Shown here: positions 11,992-20,909 of the stretch, piece by piece | How the letters are laid out: each line of letters opens with the position of its first letter | Numbering within the stretch: position 1 is the stretch's first letter | From: Wolfiporia cocos | Lineage: Eukaryota > Basidiomycota > Agaricomycetes > Polyporales > Phaeolaceae | DNA: 64,000 nt | Direction of reading: 5' to 3' | NCBI GenBank assembly: GCA_029448655.1 | Contig: JACCLO010000013.1 | Span: 1,922,001-1,986,000, forward strand | Notes under the pieces: generated by a model | What the model was told of the DNA's origin: nothing | Databases searched by the model: none | The model's input: the letters and a program-made list of their open reading frames with translations, nothing else | Position numbers and translations under genes: made by a program

Positions 11992-12092
11992 CACTTTCAG
12001 TGAAATCTGACACCATAAGTTCTGACACCATATTCTCAGGCAATGGCACATTTGTCACAACTGTGTGATTGATGATGGGGGGTGGTCAATCT

Positions 12093-12538
12093 TGTCACAG
12101 ATTATTTCTGTTGACACTGACGCTCAGCATATTGCCCCGCGCTGGGGTTGAACTCACGACTCCAAGCCTCGCTTGTCACGTGACCACGTAGATAGTGTAG
12201 TTACATCACTATCTTATCTTAGGTCAGCTGACTATAGCTTACGTATACTACCTCATGACCTGTAGCTAGACGTGTACGCACAGACCATGCCTTTAGGGCT
12301 GGTCGTCTGGCTAGTAGTGTATGATGTCTCATGTATATAAGCCATAGTCCTCTGGGGCTTACTCCCCAGAGTTGTTATTCTAGTCATTGGGGCTAGTCCC
12401 CTCTCTCTACTCTCACTGTGTGCCTATCCCCTCTGAGTTGTCACTGCCTATGTCAGCGACCTTGGTCGGGTACCTCCCTTGGTCTCACGGATGGGGGTTA
12501 TCTCAGGCATATAGGTGTGTGGTAGGTGGACCATGACA
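12093..12538 (+). repeat. Solo LTR, TGTCAC family
   Basis: It starts TGTCACAG and ends CCATGACA. AATCT is duplicated at 12088-12092 and 12539-12543. ATGTATATAA is followed by the stem TCTGGGG/CCCCAGA with loop CTTACT (12351-12370). Confidence 0.9.
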
Positions 12539-12586
12539 AATCTTGTGCTCAGATGGTATATGTTTTTATCACCAGCAGTGTCTTGG

Positions 12587-13145
12587 TGTCACGGATGTGC
12601 CCAGGGGGCCACTGTACGTCTCCTCGCCTTAGTTGTATGTGCGGCGCTAGGCGTACGCCGCACCGCTACGCTAACGCTACTCTCACGTCGCGCCCAGATA
12701 CTGTATATCACCTGACCGCCTGGTTAGCGCTGTAGGGTAGCGCGCGCCTCAGGTACAGTCACTTATGGTCACAGTATGTCATGTAGCGTTACTTGTCACC
12801 TGATCCCTTAGATACGGCGCACAGGCCATCTCTTTAGGGTAGTACTAGTAGTATCCACGCTCATGTATATAAGATACGACAAGATGGGGCTTACTCCCCA
12901 TCTTTAGGATTCTCGTCATTGAGCGCAAGCTCCTCTCTTACTATTGCTGTGATGCCTGCTGGCCCGGGGCCCGTATCTCGTCGTGCTTGTCTGTGAGCCG
13001 CCATCGTTACCTTGACGTACACAAGGGATGTCTGGCTCCCACGTTGCCTCTGCGTTCAGCGCTGGCGTGGTGACTTATAGGCTCGCCTCACGGCGTGTAT
13101 GGTTCCCCCTGAGCCCAGGGGTAGCACAGACGTAAGTCTGTGACA
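12587..13145 (+). repeat. 5' LTR of the TRIM
   Basis: It runs from TGTCACGG to CTGTGACA. It contains TGTATATAA (12864-12872), the hairpin at 12881-12904, then ATCTTTAGGATTCTCG, which includes the predicted self-primer. An LTR of this type supplies promoter and RNA start for the element. Confidence 0.93.
12881..12904 (+). promoter_or_regulatory. Conserved LTR hairpin (AAGATGGGG / CCCCATCTT)
   Basis: A perfect 9-bp stem with loop CTTACT lies about 10 nt past the TATA box. The same position in other LTRs of the window has a stem of different sequence but kept pairing. It falls near the expected U3/R border; whether it works as DNA or RNA is unknown. Confidence 0.8.
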
Positions 13146-13146
13146 T

Positions 13147-13158
13147 AATCCTAAAGAT
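13147..13158 (+). promoter_or_regulatory. Putative self-primer binding site
   Basis: AATCCTAAAGAT begins two bases past the 5' LTR, where a retrotransposon primer site belongs. It is the exact reverse complement of ATCTTTAGGATT at 12900-12911 in the LTR, about 36 nt past the TATA box and so near the likely RNA start. In the Tf1/sushi group the RNA's own 5' end primes reverse transcription by such pairing. Confidence 0.75.
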
Positions 13159-13854
13159 ATCTTACCTCCCCTCCGACGCCAACTGCGTTGGGGCCGAGGG
13201 TTCTCTACATACAGGTGGCCATGGCAACGCGGCGGGGCAGCCTCTGGTAGAAGCACCAGAGGTCCGTACTTTTACGAGCCCCCACGAAGCGTTAACCCAG
13301 GCAAAGCCACCGTATGGAATGAGTAAGCAAGTCCGCCCCCTTTGAACTAAGGTAGCAGGGATCGACCAGCGTAAGCCCCGTTTGAGGACCCGCCGCCGTC
13401 ATTACCCATAATGTGCGTGCGCATGGAGGTCTAGGGCAGCTCGGCCATCATCCCTGGGCGGCAGGAGCAAGCGACAAGAATACCTTGACCAGTGGGTATG
13501 CGAAGGAACCCGCAAGGGTCTCCAACCCCACAACGACGGTCCCGAAGGTTAGAGAACAGCACACCACGACCGACTATCGAAAACGACACAAGCGGCATGC
13601 GGCAAGCGGAGGTACACGGGGACGAAGGGGACCCCATTTAAAAAATAACCCTGTAACCTTTTGGACGAATACCGAACCGATACCGATCCCGCCCAACTTC
13701 GCTCAAGCCACCGGCGGACGGACCGTGCCCTCGGATGCTCCCCACCCTCCGCAAAGTAGGGATGGGCCGTGGGTCAAACAAGCAACCAAGGCAGCGGGCG
13801 CCGTAGTTTTCAAGATAGAACGTCAGGGACGACGCTTTTTGAGAGGGGGGGTAA

Positions 13855-14413
13855 TGTCACGGATGTGCCCAGGGGGCCACTGTACGTCTCCTCGCCTTAG
13901 TTGTATGTGCGGCGCTAGGCGTACGCCGCACCGCTACGCTAACGCTACTCTCACGTCGCGCCCAGATACTGTATATCACCTGACCGCCTGGTTAGCGCTG
14001 TAGGGTAGCGCGCGCCTCAGGTACAGTCACTTATGGTCACAGTATGTCATGTAGCGTTACTTGTCACCTGATCCCTTAGATACGGCGCACAGGCCATCTC
14101 TTTAGGGTAGTACTAGTAGTATCCACGCTCATGTATATAAGATACGACAAGATGGGGCTTACTCCCCATCTTTAGGATTCTCGTCATTGAGCGCAAGCTC
14201 CTCTCTTACTATTGCTGTGATGCCTGCTGGCCCGGGGCCCGTATCTCGTCGTGCTTGTCTGTGAGCCGCCATCGTTACCTTGACGTACACAAGGGATGTC
14301 TGGCTCCCACGTTGCCTCTGCGTTCAGCGCTGGCGTGGTGACTTATAGGCTCGCCTCACGGCGTGTATGGTTCCCCCTGAGCCCAGGGGTAGCACAGACG
14401 TAAGTCTGTGACA
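13855..14413 (+). repeat. 3' LTR of the TRIM
   Basis: This copy has the same length as the 5' LTR and shows no difference from it by eye. It is preceded by the polypurine tract and followed by the target copy CTTGG. Confidence 0.93.
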
Positions 14414-14418
14414 CTTGG

Positions 14419-16074
14419 GCAGAAACTTACAACCCCGATAAGTACCCTGATCTGGTTCCTCAGATACCACCACCTTCAGAAGCCCAGATCATCCCCTGGA
14501 GGGACTAGTGACAAACCACTTCATGATCATGCCATATTCCCACACAGCCACGATGCCCTGTCCATATTTCCAATTATGCTACATGTGTATGTTTCATAAT
14601 CTACATACAGACTCTTACCTAGTCTCATACTTAGACCCCTAATAGTTGCCATTACAGGCAGGTAGCATAAACATGACCAAATAGGCCTAGGAGTATAATA
14701 GCAGGCCTCATTTGACTGGCAACCCCAGTCTGAACTTGGCATTCACCCATTTCATCTACCACAGTTTGCTGTAGGGTCTTAGTGGCCTTGTCAGGCAGAG
14801 TTTTGACCACAGTGTTACCACATCAATTGATTGTGTTGGTATGCATATACATAAAATGGTGGCCATTTCATCCCCCATACTGTTCATTTCAGAGTCCAAG
14901 CTACTATTATTGTGTCTGTTTATAGCATATACAGAGCATATAGTAAGTAAAGCAGCAATTAATAACACATGAAGATGTCAGTGTTTTAAATACATTTATA
15001 TCCTGCCACAATAGACTAAGTACAAGTGTGGTTGTGCTGAGCATAGTAAGTACAGACCTTACGTGCAAGGACACTCAAAAATGCTAGTACTAATCACAGT
15101 GTGCTATATGACACACAAGCATGACAATTCATGGGGAGGGAAGCTACAGCAGCATCTACACCTGCATATATGAAGTGTTGGATCTGTACTTAATACACAA
15201 TCTGTCCATTACATAACAATCTCCAGTAGCAGGCTATGCCATGCTTGCATGGCCTTACTGCCTTATTATTGTTAGCGATGGGGACCAGCAACCCCATCCA
15301 GAGACCTGTCCAATGGGCACTGATGCAGATGTCATCAGACTTCCAATGACTTTCCAGATTAGCACAATTAGTGCCTGCACCACCACCATGCTGTGATGCC
15401 TTTTCTGCATCCTTGCAAGCAATGATCAGTTGCTGCTTGGATACCTGAACACTATGCTCTTCATGTTGCAGGTTATGTAACTTGCAATCCAAGCCCTTGA
15501 TTTTCTCAATGTGAGATCAAGTTTCTGCTGGAGAGTCTGTGTCTCTGAAACAGAATATTTCTGACCCTTCAGGTGGGCTGTAGCTATAGGGCCTGAGTTT
15601 TCCTTATTATCATATATTCCACTCTTAATTTTAGCCAGATTGATTATTCTATAGGTGTTACAAAGAAATACAGTAAAGTATCCTTTTTTTTAGCTTTCCC
15701 CCTACGCTATAGGACTTAGCCTACAATGACTCCCAGCATTCAACTGCCTGATAGTGCCCCATGCACTCAGCACCCCAGTTCAACCTGGGCCTCATTTCAG
15801 AGGTCCCAGCCCTCTGCCCTAGTATTCTGACTTCTAGGTATCTTCTGTATTCAATTATGATACTGATCAGGTTTCAGCCACTGTTGCACTCAACTGCAGC
15901 AGTTCCTAATTGACTGTGTAGTGTACTAGCTATATATCACAAGATGCGCCATGGACCCAATGCAACGTGCTCATGAGTGGTGTTATAGCCACTCCCCCAA
16001 AAGGGCTATGATAACAGCTTGGCTGTTATCAAGGGTTCGGCTATATCTGCAGTTCATATTCCCATGCTAAGCAT
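14419..16074. other. Degraded repeat sequence, no gene
   Basis: This stretch is poor in CpG and rich in TG/CA. It has scattered short open frames (for example 15190-15492 minus) without recognisable domains. Segment 15850-15900 resembles part of the TGTTAC-family LTR seen at 50480-50520 in reverse. Around 15990-16070 the ATAACAGCTTGGCTGTTAT palindrome repeat of 3264 recurs. Confidence 0.5.
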
Positions 16075-16079
16075 CTATG

Positions 16080-16612
16080 TGTTACGGATCAAATATCCGT
16101 TCAACGCAAAATAACTAAGTCGAGTTACTCAGCGTATCGAGTAGCGTACTACTCGTCGGACTCCTCTGAGTCAGAGCGTCGATATACAAGCTGCAGGCTT
16201 AATTGCTCAAGCCTTTGAGAACGAGTATAAGATCTTTGAATTCAACAAGGTCGAGCTGAGGAACTCGACCAATATTTACATCAGGTTATATACTGCGATC
16301 CGTTAATCGGGGTCATAGTGTCTTTGGTACTACTACTATTAAGTCCGTCGGGCTAACGATATAAGTAATAAAGGAGAAGTGTTGTGGTTGAGTGCAACAA
16401 GAGATGAAACACGGAACTACTGTGGTTGGACACAGAATATCGAGATGCGGGCACAGAGAGTGGGCATAGGGTTGTTATACATGAAACAGGGCCTACGGTT
16501 GAGCGGAGGCCCCCTAGAAATAGAGCGCTGGGTACAGCGGTTGAACGCTAAGTCCTCATACACGGTGAGGCATCAAACGGAATATTCAAGTGTACCTGGT
16601 AGAACTGTAACA
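16080..16612 (+). repeat. Solo LTR, TGTTAC family
   Basis: It starts TGTTACGGATCAAATATCC and ends ACTGTAACA, with CTATG duplicated at 16075-16079 and 16613-16617. It is the best-preserved plus-strand copy of this family in the window. Confidence 0.9.
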
Positions 16613-16708
16613 CTATGTGTTAACCTGCTATGAGAGTTACAGGGTAATATGCCCTATTCATTGCTCTGTAACATCTGCGATATGCCTTGGGCATTGTCTG
16701 TGACACTA

Positions 16709-16944
16709 TATGGACTTAATGGTAGCAGTACCAAGGACACTATGACCCTGATCGATATTTCAACCTAGTTGTGTAACAAGGATCTAATATTCACTCTCAA
16801 ACTTGGGAAACCAGGCTCAGCTAATATATTGAAGCTCTGACCCTGCAACAGCTATCCAGAGTCAACTGGAGTAGTGCACTATTCCGTATGCTAAGTGACT
16901 CGTTCAAGTCGACTTAGCTGAACAAATACTTGATCTGTAACAAT
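16709..16944 (-). repeat. Partial TGTTAC-family LTR, reversed
   Basis: Similarity to the reversed copy at 50540-50808 runs from GGACTTAATGGTAGCAGTACC to CTTGATCTGTAACA. The other end is missing, so it is a truncated copy without target repeats. Confidence 0.65.
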
Positions 16945-17068
16945 GGGCCTTTTGCAGGCTACTGCATGATGATACCTTCAGCATGCTGATCCTAGGCTAG
17001 AATCATTTTAAGGATGGCAAGAATATTAGATAACACCAATGCATATGCTAATAATTGAGGATGAGGTG

Positions 17069-18539
17069 TGTCACAGATTATTCTGTGGCATTCACCGCAG
17101 GTATTCTACAGGTTACAGGACTACACTACATATGTACTGCCCTACCTATACACCACATCATCACCATTACACACAGCCACTGTGGAGGGGTAGCGTGCTT
17201 ATCCATATAATTCACAAGATCACCATTTGAACAACGATTACAAGACAGCAAGCTCAACTTCTCAATACTCAAACTCTTCGATCATGCATACAGGTCGTCA
17301 TCCTGTGCTTATGTTTTATTTTTGGTATTTTCGTTTATTTTTCTTACTGTACTAAAACCTCCACACCGACTCTACCAGCGCATGAGACATGCCCCAAGGG
17401 AGTGGTACACAAACACGAAGTAGGATCTGCAACATTTCAGACCAATGTTCCCATGCTCAAGGGTGGTGAGATGTGCATGTAAATAGGGCATGGTCTTGAC
17501 ATTGTTGACGGAGTCTGAGCCATTGCGCATTTCGTACACCAATCCTGATGGTATGTTGGATGCGTCTGTGCTGATGACGTGGCCCCCATCCCTTTTTCTC
17601 CACTACTTCACATGGACTCATAGCCACAGGACAGTTATGGTAGTCATTTTTCCTTATCGAGTTACATGATCACTCACTTCTTTCAATTGTGTATCACTAC
17701 TTTTTCTACTGTCGTATTTTGGTTGGCTCTCAAAACTGTGTCATTTGTAACATATAATGGCAGTTGTGCAAAGCATGCAATCTATCTCTCTCTTCGCATT
17801 TTCTGTGTGACACTGTCCTCTGGGTCTCAGCGAGGCAATGCCAAGCTCAACTGCAGCCGATCAAGTCTTCGCAGTGAAGAGATCACCAATGAGTCTTATA
17901 GTTTTTAGTTGTTTCATCTTGTCGTATCCCCTCGTTGTTAGCAAATGCAATCATGTGTTAGTATTTGTCATAGTGCACATGATAGCCTGTGGCCAATCAT
18001 ATTTTTGTGTGGGTTTTGTTCACATTTCCACCTATACATTCGGTCTCTTTTGCACTACATACCAGCATCCTGTCATTTGCTGTGTCTCCACACAGCCCTT
18101 CCACACTGCCATTACTAATGTCTAGCACCACTGTAGTCAAGGCCACTGATGCGCCTGCCTACCCCTTATGTCAGCACCATTACTGGCATCTGACATATAT
18201 AATACATGATCCATGTCATTATGGACACATGCACTGACCCTCTATGCCATTAGAACAGGCCTTGCCATTAGGCAGGCCAGAGTAGTGTAGTGCCACCCAT
18301 GTATATATGTGCTAAGACATGAGGCTTACCCTCATGTTTAGCATTCTTGGCAATGCAGTCCTTTAGTGGACTAGCCTTTACCCTTGACCTCTGCGTGCCT
18401 GCCTTGTGACCTTGCCTTACCCCACCTCTACTCTCTTGACTAGCTAGGCTGGGACTCCCTTTAGACTTGATGTCTTAGGTTATAGGCCCATAGGATCCCC
18501 ACTATGTGGTCCACACATACATCTAGGCATACTGTGTCA
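17069..18539 (+). repeat. LTR-bounded unit with about 1 kb of foreign sequence
   Basis: TGTCACAGATTATTCTG at the left and ACTGTGTCA at the right are bordered by AGGTG (17064-17068 and 18540-18544). The right part has TGTATATA and the family hairpin ACATGAGG/CCTCATGT with loop CTTAC (18317-18337). At 1471 bp it is about three times its relatives. The stretch from about 17190 to 18120 does not match other LTRs and seems to be an insertion or a captured sequence. Its exact borders are not visible by eye. Confidence 0.75.
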
Positions 18540-18808
18540 AGGTGCTTCTATGTAGGGTTGATCACTACAAATAGTCTTGAATGGAGAAGATGCATCATTT
18601 GATGCAATATACCTGGAGCAATACCAACACACCATGACACATTTCATGCACCTATGTGGTGCCACATCATCCAAAAAAGACAGGCAACTGCATCCACTAT
18701 GCTGTGCTAAAATATATCCATGGCAAAGAAACCATCCAGCCTCTGTGTACTGTAAGCTGTAAATAGATATAATAATATGTTTAAGATCAGATTGCCCAGT
18801 ATCATAAA

Positions 18809-19384
18809 TGTCACGGTTCACCCCTGGGGGGTACCAGCATCCCTTACTATTGTTGTATGGGCGCCGCTGCACGTGCGCGCACCCCGCTCACTTTATGTTT
18901 CCTCTCAGTCACGCCCTAGTTACCTCCAGGATCACCTGACCCAGTAGGCGCGCACTAGTCAGGCAGCGCGCGTGCCAGGTACTCACATGATAGGTCACCA
19001 TATAGTTACATGTTACGCTACTTGTACAGTCACACTTACGTTACATGCGCACAGGCCATGTCTGTAGGGCAGGCTAGATACTTAGCGTTCCAACACATGT
19101 ACTTATACTGCAGCGATGAGGGCTTACTCCCTCATCTTTGAGATTCTAGTCTTTGGGCCTTGGCCCCTTTCTTTCAGTGCACGTGATGAGTCTCTGCCCC
19201 GGGGGCCCTCCTCGACTTACTTGTCTGTGCGCCGCCGTGTTACGTCGCCACTAGGAGTCCTTAGGATGGGTTCGCCTTTGGTACAGCCAACCTGGTCACC
19301 GCTGTCGCGGTTGCGCACCGCCTCGTTAGGCGCGTTGGGACTCCCCTGCTCCGCAGGTCCTCACAAACCTGTAAGTTTGTGACA
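18809..19384 (+). repeat. Solo LTR, TGTCAC family
   Basis: It starts TGTCACGG and ends GTTTGTGACA. The flanks ATAAA (18804-18808) and ATAAG (19385-19389) match at four of five bases. The stem GATGAGGG/CCCTCATC with loop CTTACT (19115-19136) is followed by TTTGAGATTCTAG. It is close to the TRIM LTR in layout and still rich in CpG. Confidence 0.82.
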
Positions 19385-19529
19385 ATAAGCCAAGCTCTAT
19401 CATATAAACCATAGACAACATCTTGATCCATGCATCATCAAATCAGTATAAACATAACTCCTCCTTGCACATAGATCTTTCCCCCAGAGTAACACTCTAA
19501 AATATTCAGAGTGCATATTTACTAAAAAA

Positions 19530-19633
19530 TGTTGGGAACAGAATCTTTTAAAACAGCTTTGTTGTCTCTGGAAGAGCAGCTCAAGGTTGAGATCTCAGAT
19601 AGCAAATTACTTTGTAGAAATCTGTTCCCAACA
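19530..19633. repeat. Small inverted-repeat element
   Basis: A perfect 13-bp inverted repeat TGTTGGGAACAGA/TCTGTTCCCAACA brackets 104 bp. This may be a tiny MITE; no clear target duplication is seen. Confidence 0.45.
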
Positions 19634-19928
19634 ATTTGTTTATATTATCGTTATGAACAAGTCTTCCCACCAACATGACCTACAAATCTTTTTTCTCAGC
19701 AAGTTATTAGCATTAACCATTGTCACCCCAGCAAATATGGGCGCCAACAAGATGCCGTCTTGGCATCTGACAGTGGCGCATCATGGTGCTTGGCCACGTG
19801 GGACTTGCTGTCCCCCTATGGTTGCCGGTCCCCATTAGCAAAACACCTCTACTGTCGCTAGGCATCCTAGCATTTTGTCACATGAGAATCATGCCTTGAC
19901 CTAGGTCAAGCGGTTTGACCTGGGTCAA

Positions 19929-20195
19929 TAGAGAGTATTTGCTGGGACCTAGGTCAAGGTTAGTTCAAGGAAAAGTTCGAGGAAGTTCGAGGCCCATGGT
20001 CCGGCGCCTATGTTAACGACACAGGACCCCATGTACTAGTAGCGTATAGGTGCTGGAATCGACGCCGCGGCAACATGCCGCATGTGATAGCACTGTGACT
20101 GCCCCCTGACACCACTTTGCTCGAAGTTCTAGAACTTAAGTGGAGCTACAGTTCGAGCGAAATTCTGTGACCTAGGTCCCAGCAAATACTCTCTA
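19929..20195. repeat. MITE with 27-bp inverted ends and TA flanks
   Basis: TAGAGAGTATTTGCTGGGAC (left) is repeated in inverted form at the right end, 267 bp apart, extending into CTAGGTCA. Both outer ends are TA, so TA-target insertion is likely. Neighbouring sequence has further GACCTAGGTC/GACCCGGGTC palindromes (19898-19928 and 20204-20250). It lies about 0.7 kb upstream of NLR-A. Confidence 0.7.
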
Positions 20196-20909
20196 ATGAT
20201 CCGGGTCGATGGCTGACCCGGGTCAAGGGTCACCGGTTCACCGGTCAAGGCCAACCCTGGCTGGCAGTGCAGAGTGGCTACGATGTTCCTGTGCCATCAA
20301 GCGATGTTGATAGGCCATCACACTTCCAAAGATATGCTCTGATCTTGAACCATCATGTTGCCTTTGCACAGCTATCGAGTTGATCTCAAGGACGCGTCAA
20401 TTGATGATGCCTAGGGGCTCTCGAACCTTAAGTATTCATGCGTCAATCCCAACAGGAGTGATCACTGCAGTGATACTTCGCGAAGCGTCTACGGTTCACG
20501 GTGTCTGCTCCGGTTCGCAGAATCGCCTGACTGCAGTGACAAGCGAACATCCGGTTCCTTGAACTTGTGATGAGGTTTTGCCGAAGACAAGCGGCGAATT
20601 TCAGTCCCGGAGAAGTTGACTAATGTTTCCCACCCGGCACGATCCAGGAAGACAAAACCCACATATTTACCTCGTAAGAAGTCCTAAAGAGATAGAGACT
20701 GCGCTAATTATCACAGATTTGTCCATACTTCAGCATTCACACTGCCATCGCGCAGGACCGCACGGCTCATCCCCATTATGTACTTCGGCAAGGAATTACG
20801 CGCGCTAGTACAAAACAACAATGGAATGAGTCGCTGCGTGTATTCTATCCACTCGACCTTGTACCTCAACGACTGGCCGCAGCAGAGATAGTTCCTTCAC
20901 TCAGCTGCA

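Larger units (their letters stand above)
8170..12087 (-). pseudogene. Decayed DDE transposase of an agaricomycete DNA transposon
   Basis: This is a transposase gene read right to left, recognisable over its whole length but dead. The N-terminal part (about 11495 to 10939) has a region ending DIVDFVSTPKMQDKL. Next come GHEWPDVVEY and VTHDESTFYTNN with the first catalytic Asp (about 10700). FDNAPSYQK carries the second Asp (about 8880) and HPELNFIK the Glu (about 8465). The C-terminal FISAY..GAEASWANKKYHGH lies near 8200-8300. A GTAAGT..CCCAG intron-like segment lies near 9070. A hAT-like element (9131-10612) and a solo LTR (11501-11991) interrupt it; across the hAT insertion the frame rejoins in phase. 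One stop (VEY*HEF) and many Cys, His, Gln or Trp residues stand where Arg is expected. I recall this family as common in agaricomycetes but cannot fix its superfamily (IS630/Tc1-like is likely). Confidence 0.85.
12587..14413 (+). mobile_element. TRIM: miniature LTR retrotransposon, self-priming type
   Basis: Two 559-bp direct LTRs (12587-13145 and 13855-14413), identical by eye, bracket a 709-bp core. The target duplication CTTGG lies at 12582-12586 and 14414-14418. A polypurine tract GAGAGGGGGGG (13841-13851) sits just before the 3' LTR. No gag, protease, reverse transcriptase or integrase is encoded; the one longer open frame (13413-14003) runs into the LTR and resembles nothing. The element is therefore non-autonomous and must borrow proteins from a relative. 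There is no TGG-type tRNA primer site; instead the core starts with a segment complementary to the LTR itself. Matching LTRs and an intact target duplication point to very recent insertion. CpG is abundant, unlike in the older neighbours. Confidence 0.93.

Noticed and set aside
13413..14003. A 196-codon open frame in the TRIM
   Set aside because: It runs from the core into the 3' LTR and resembles no retrotransposon protein; it is a chance frame.
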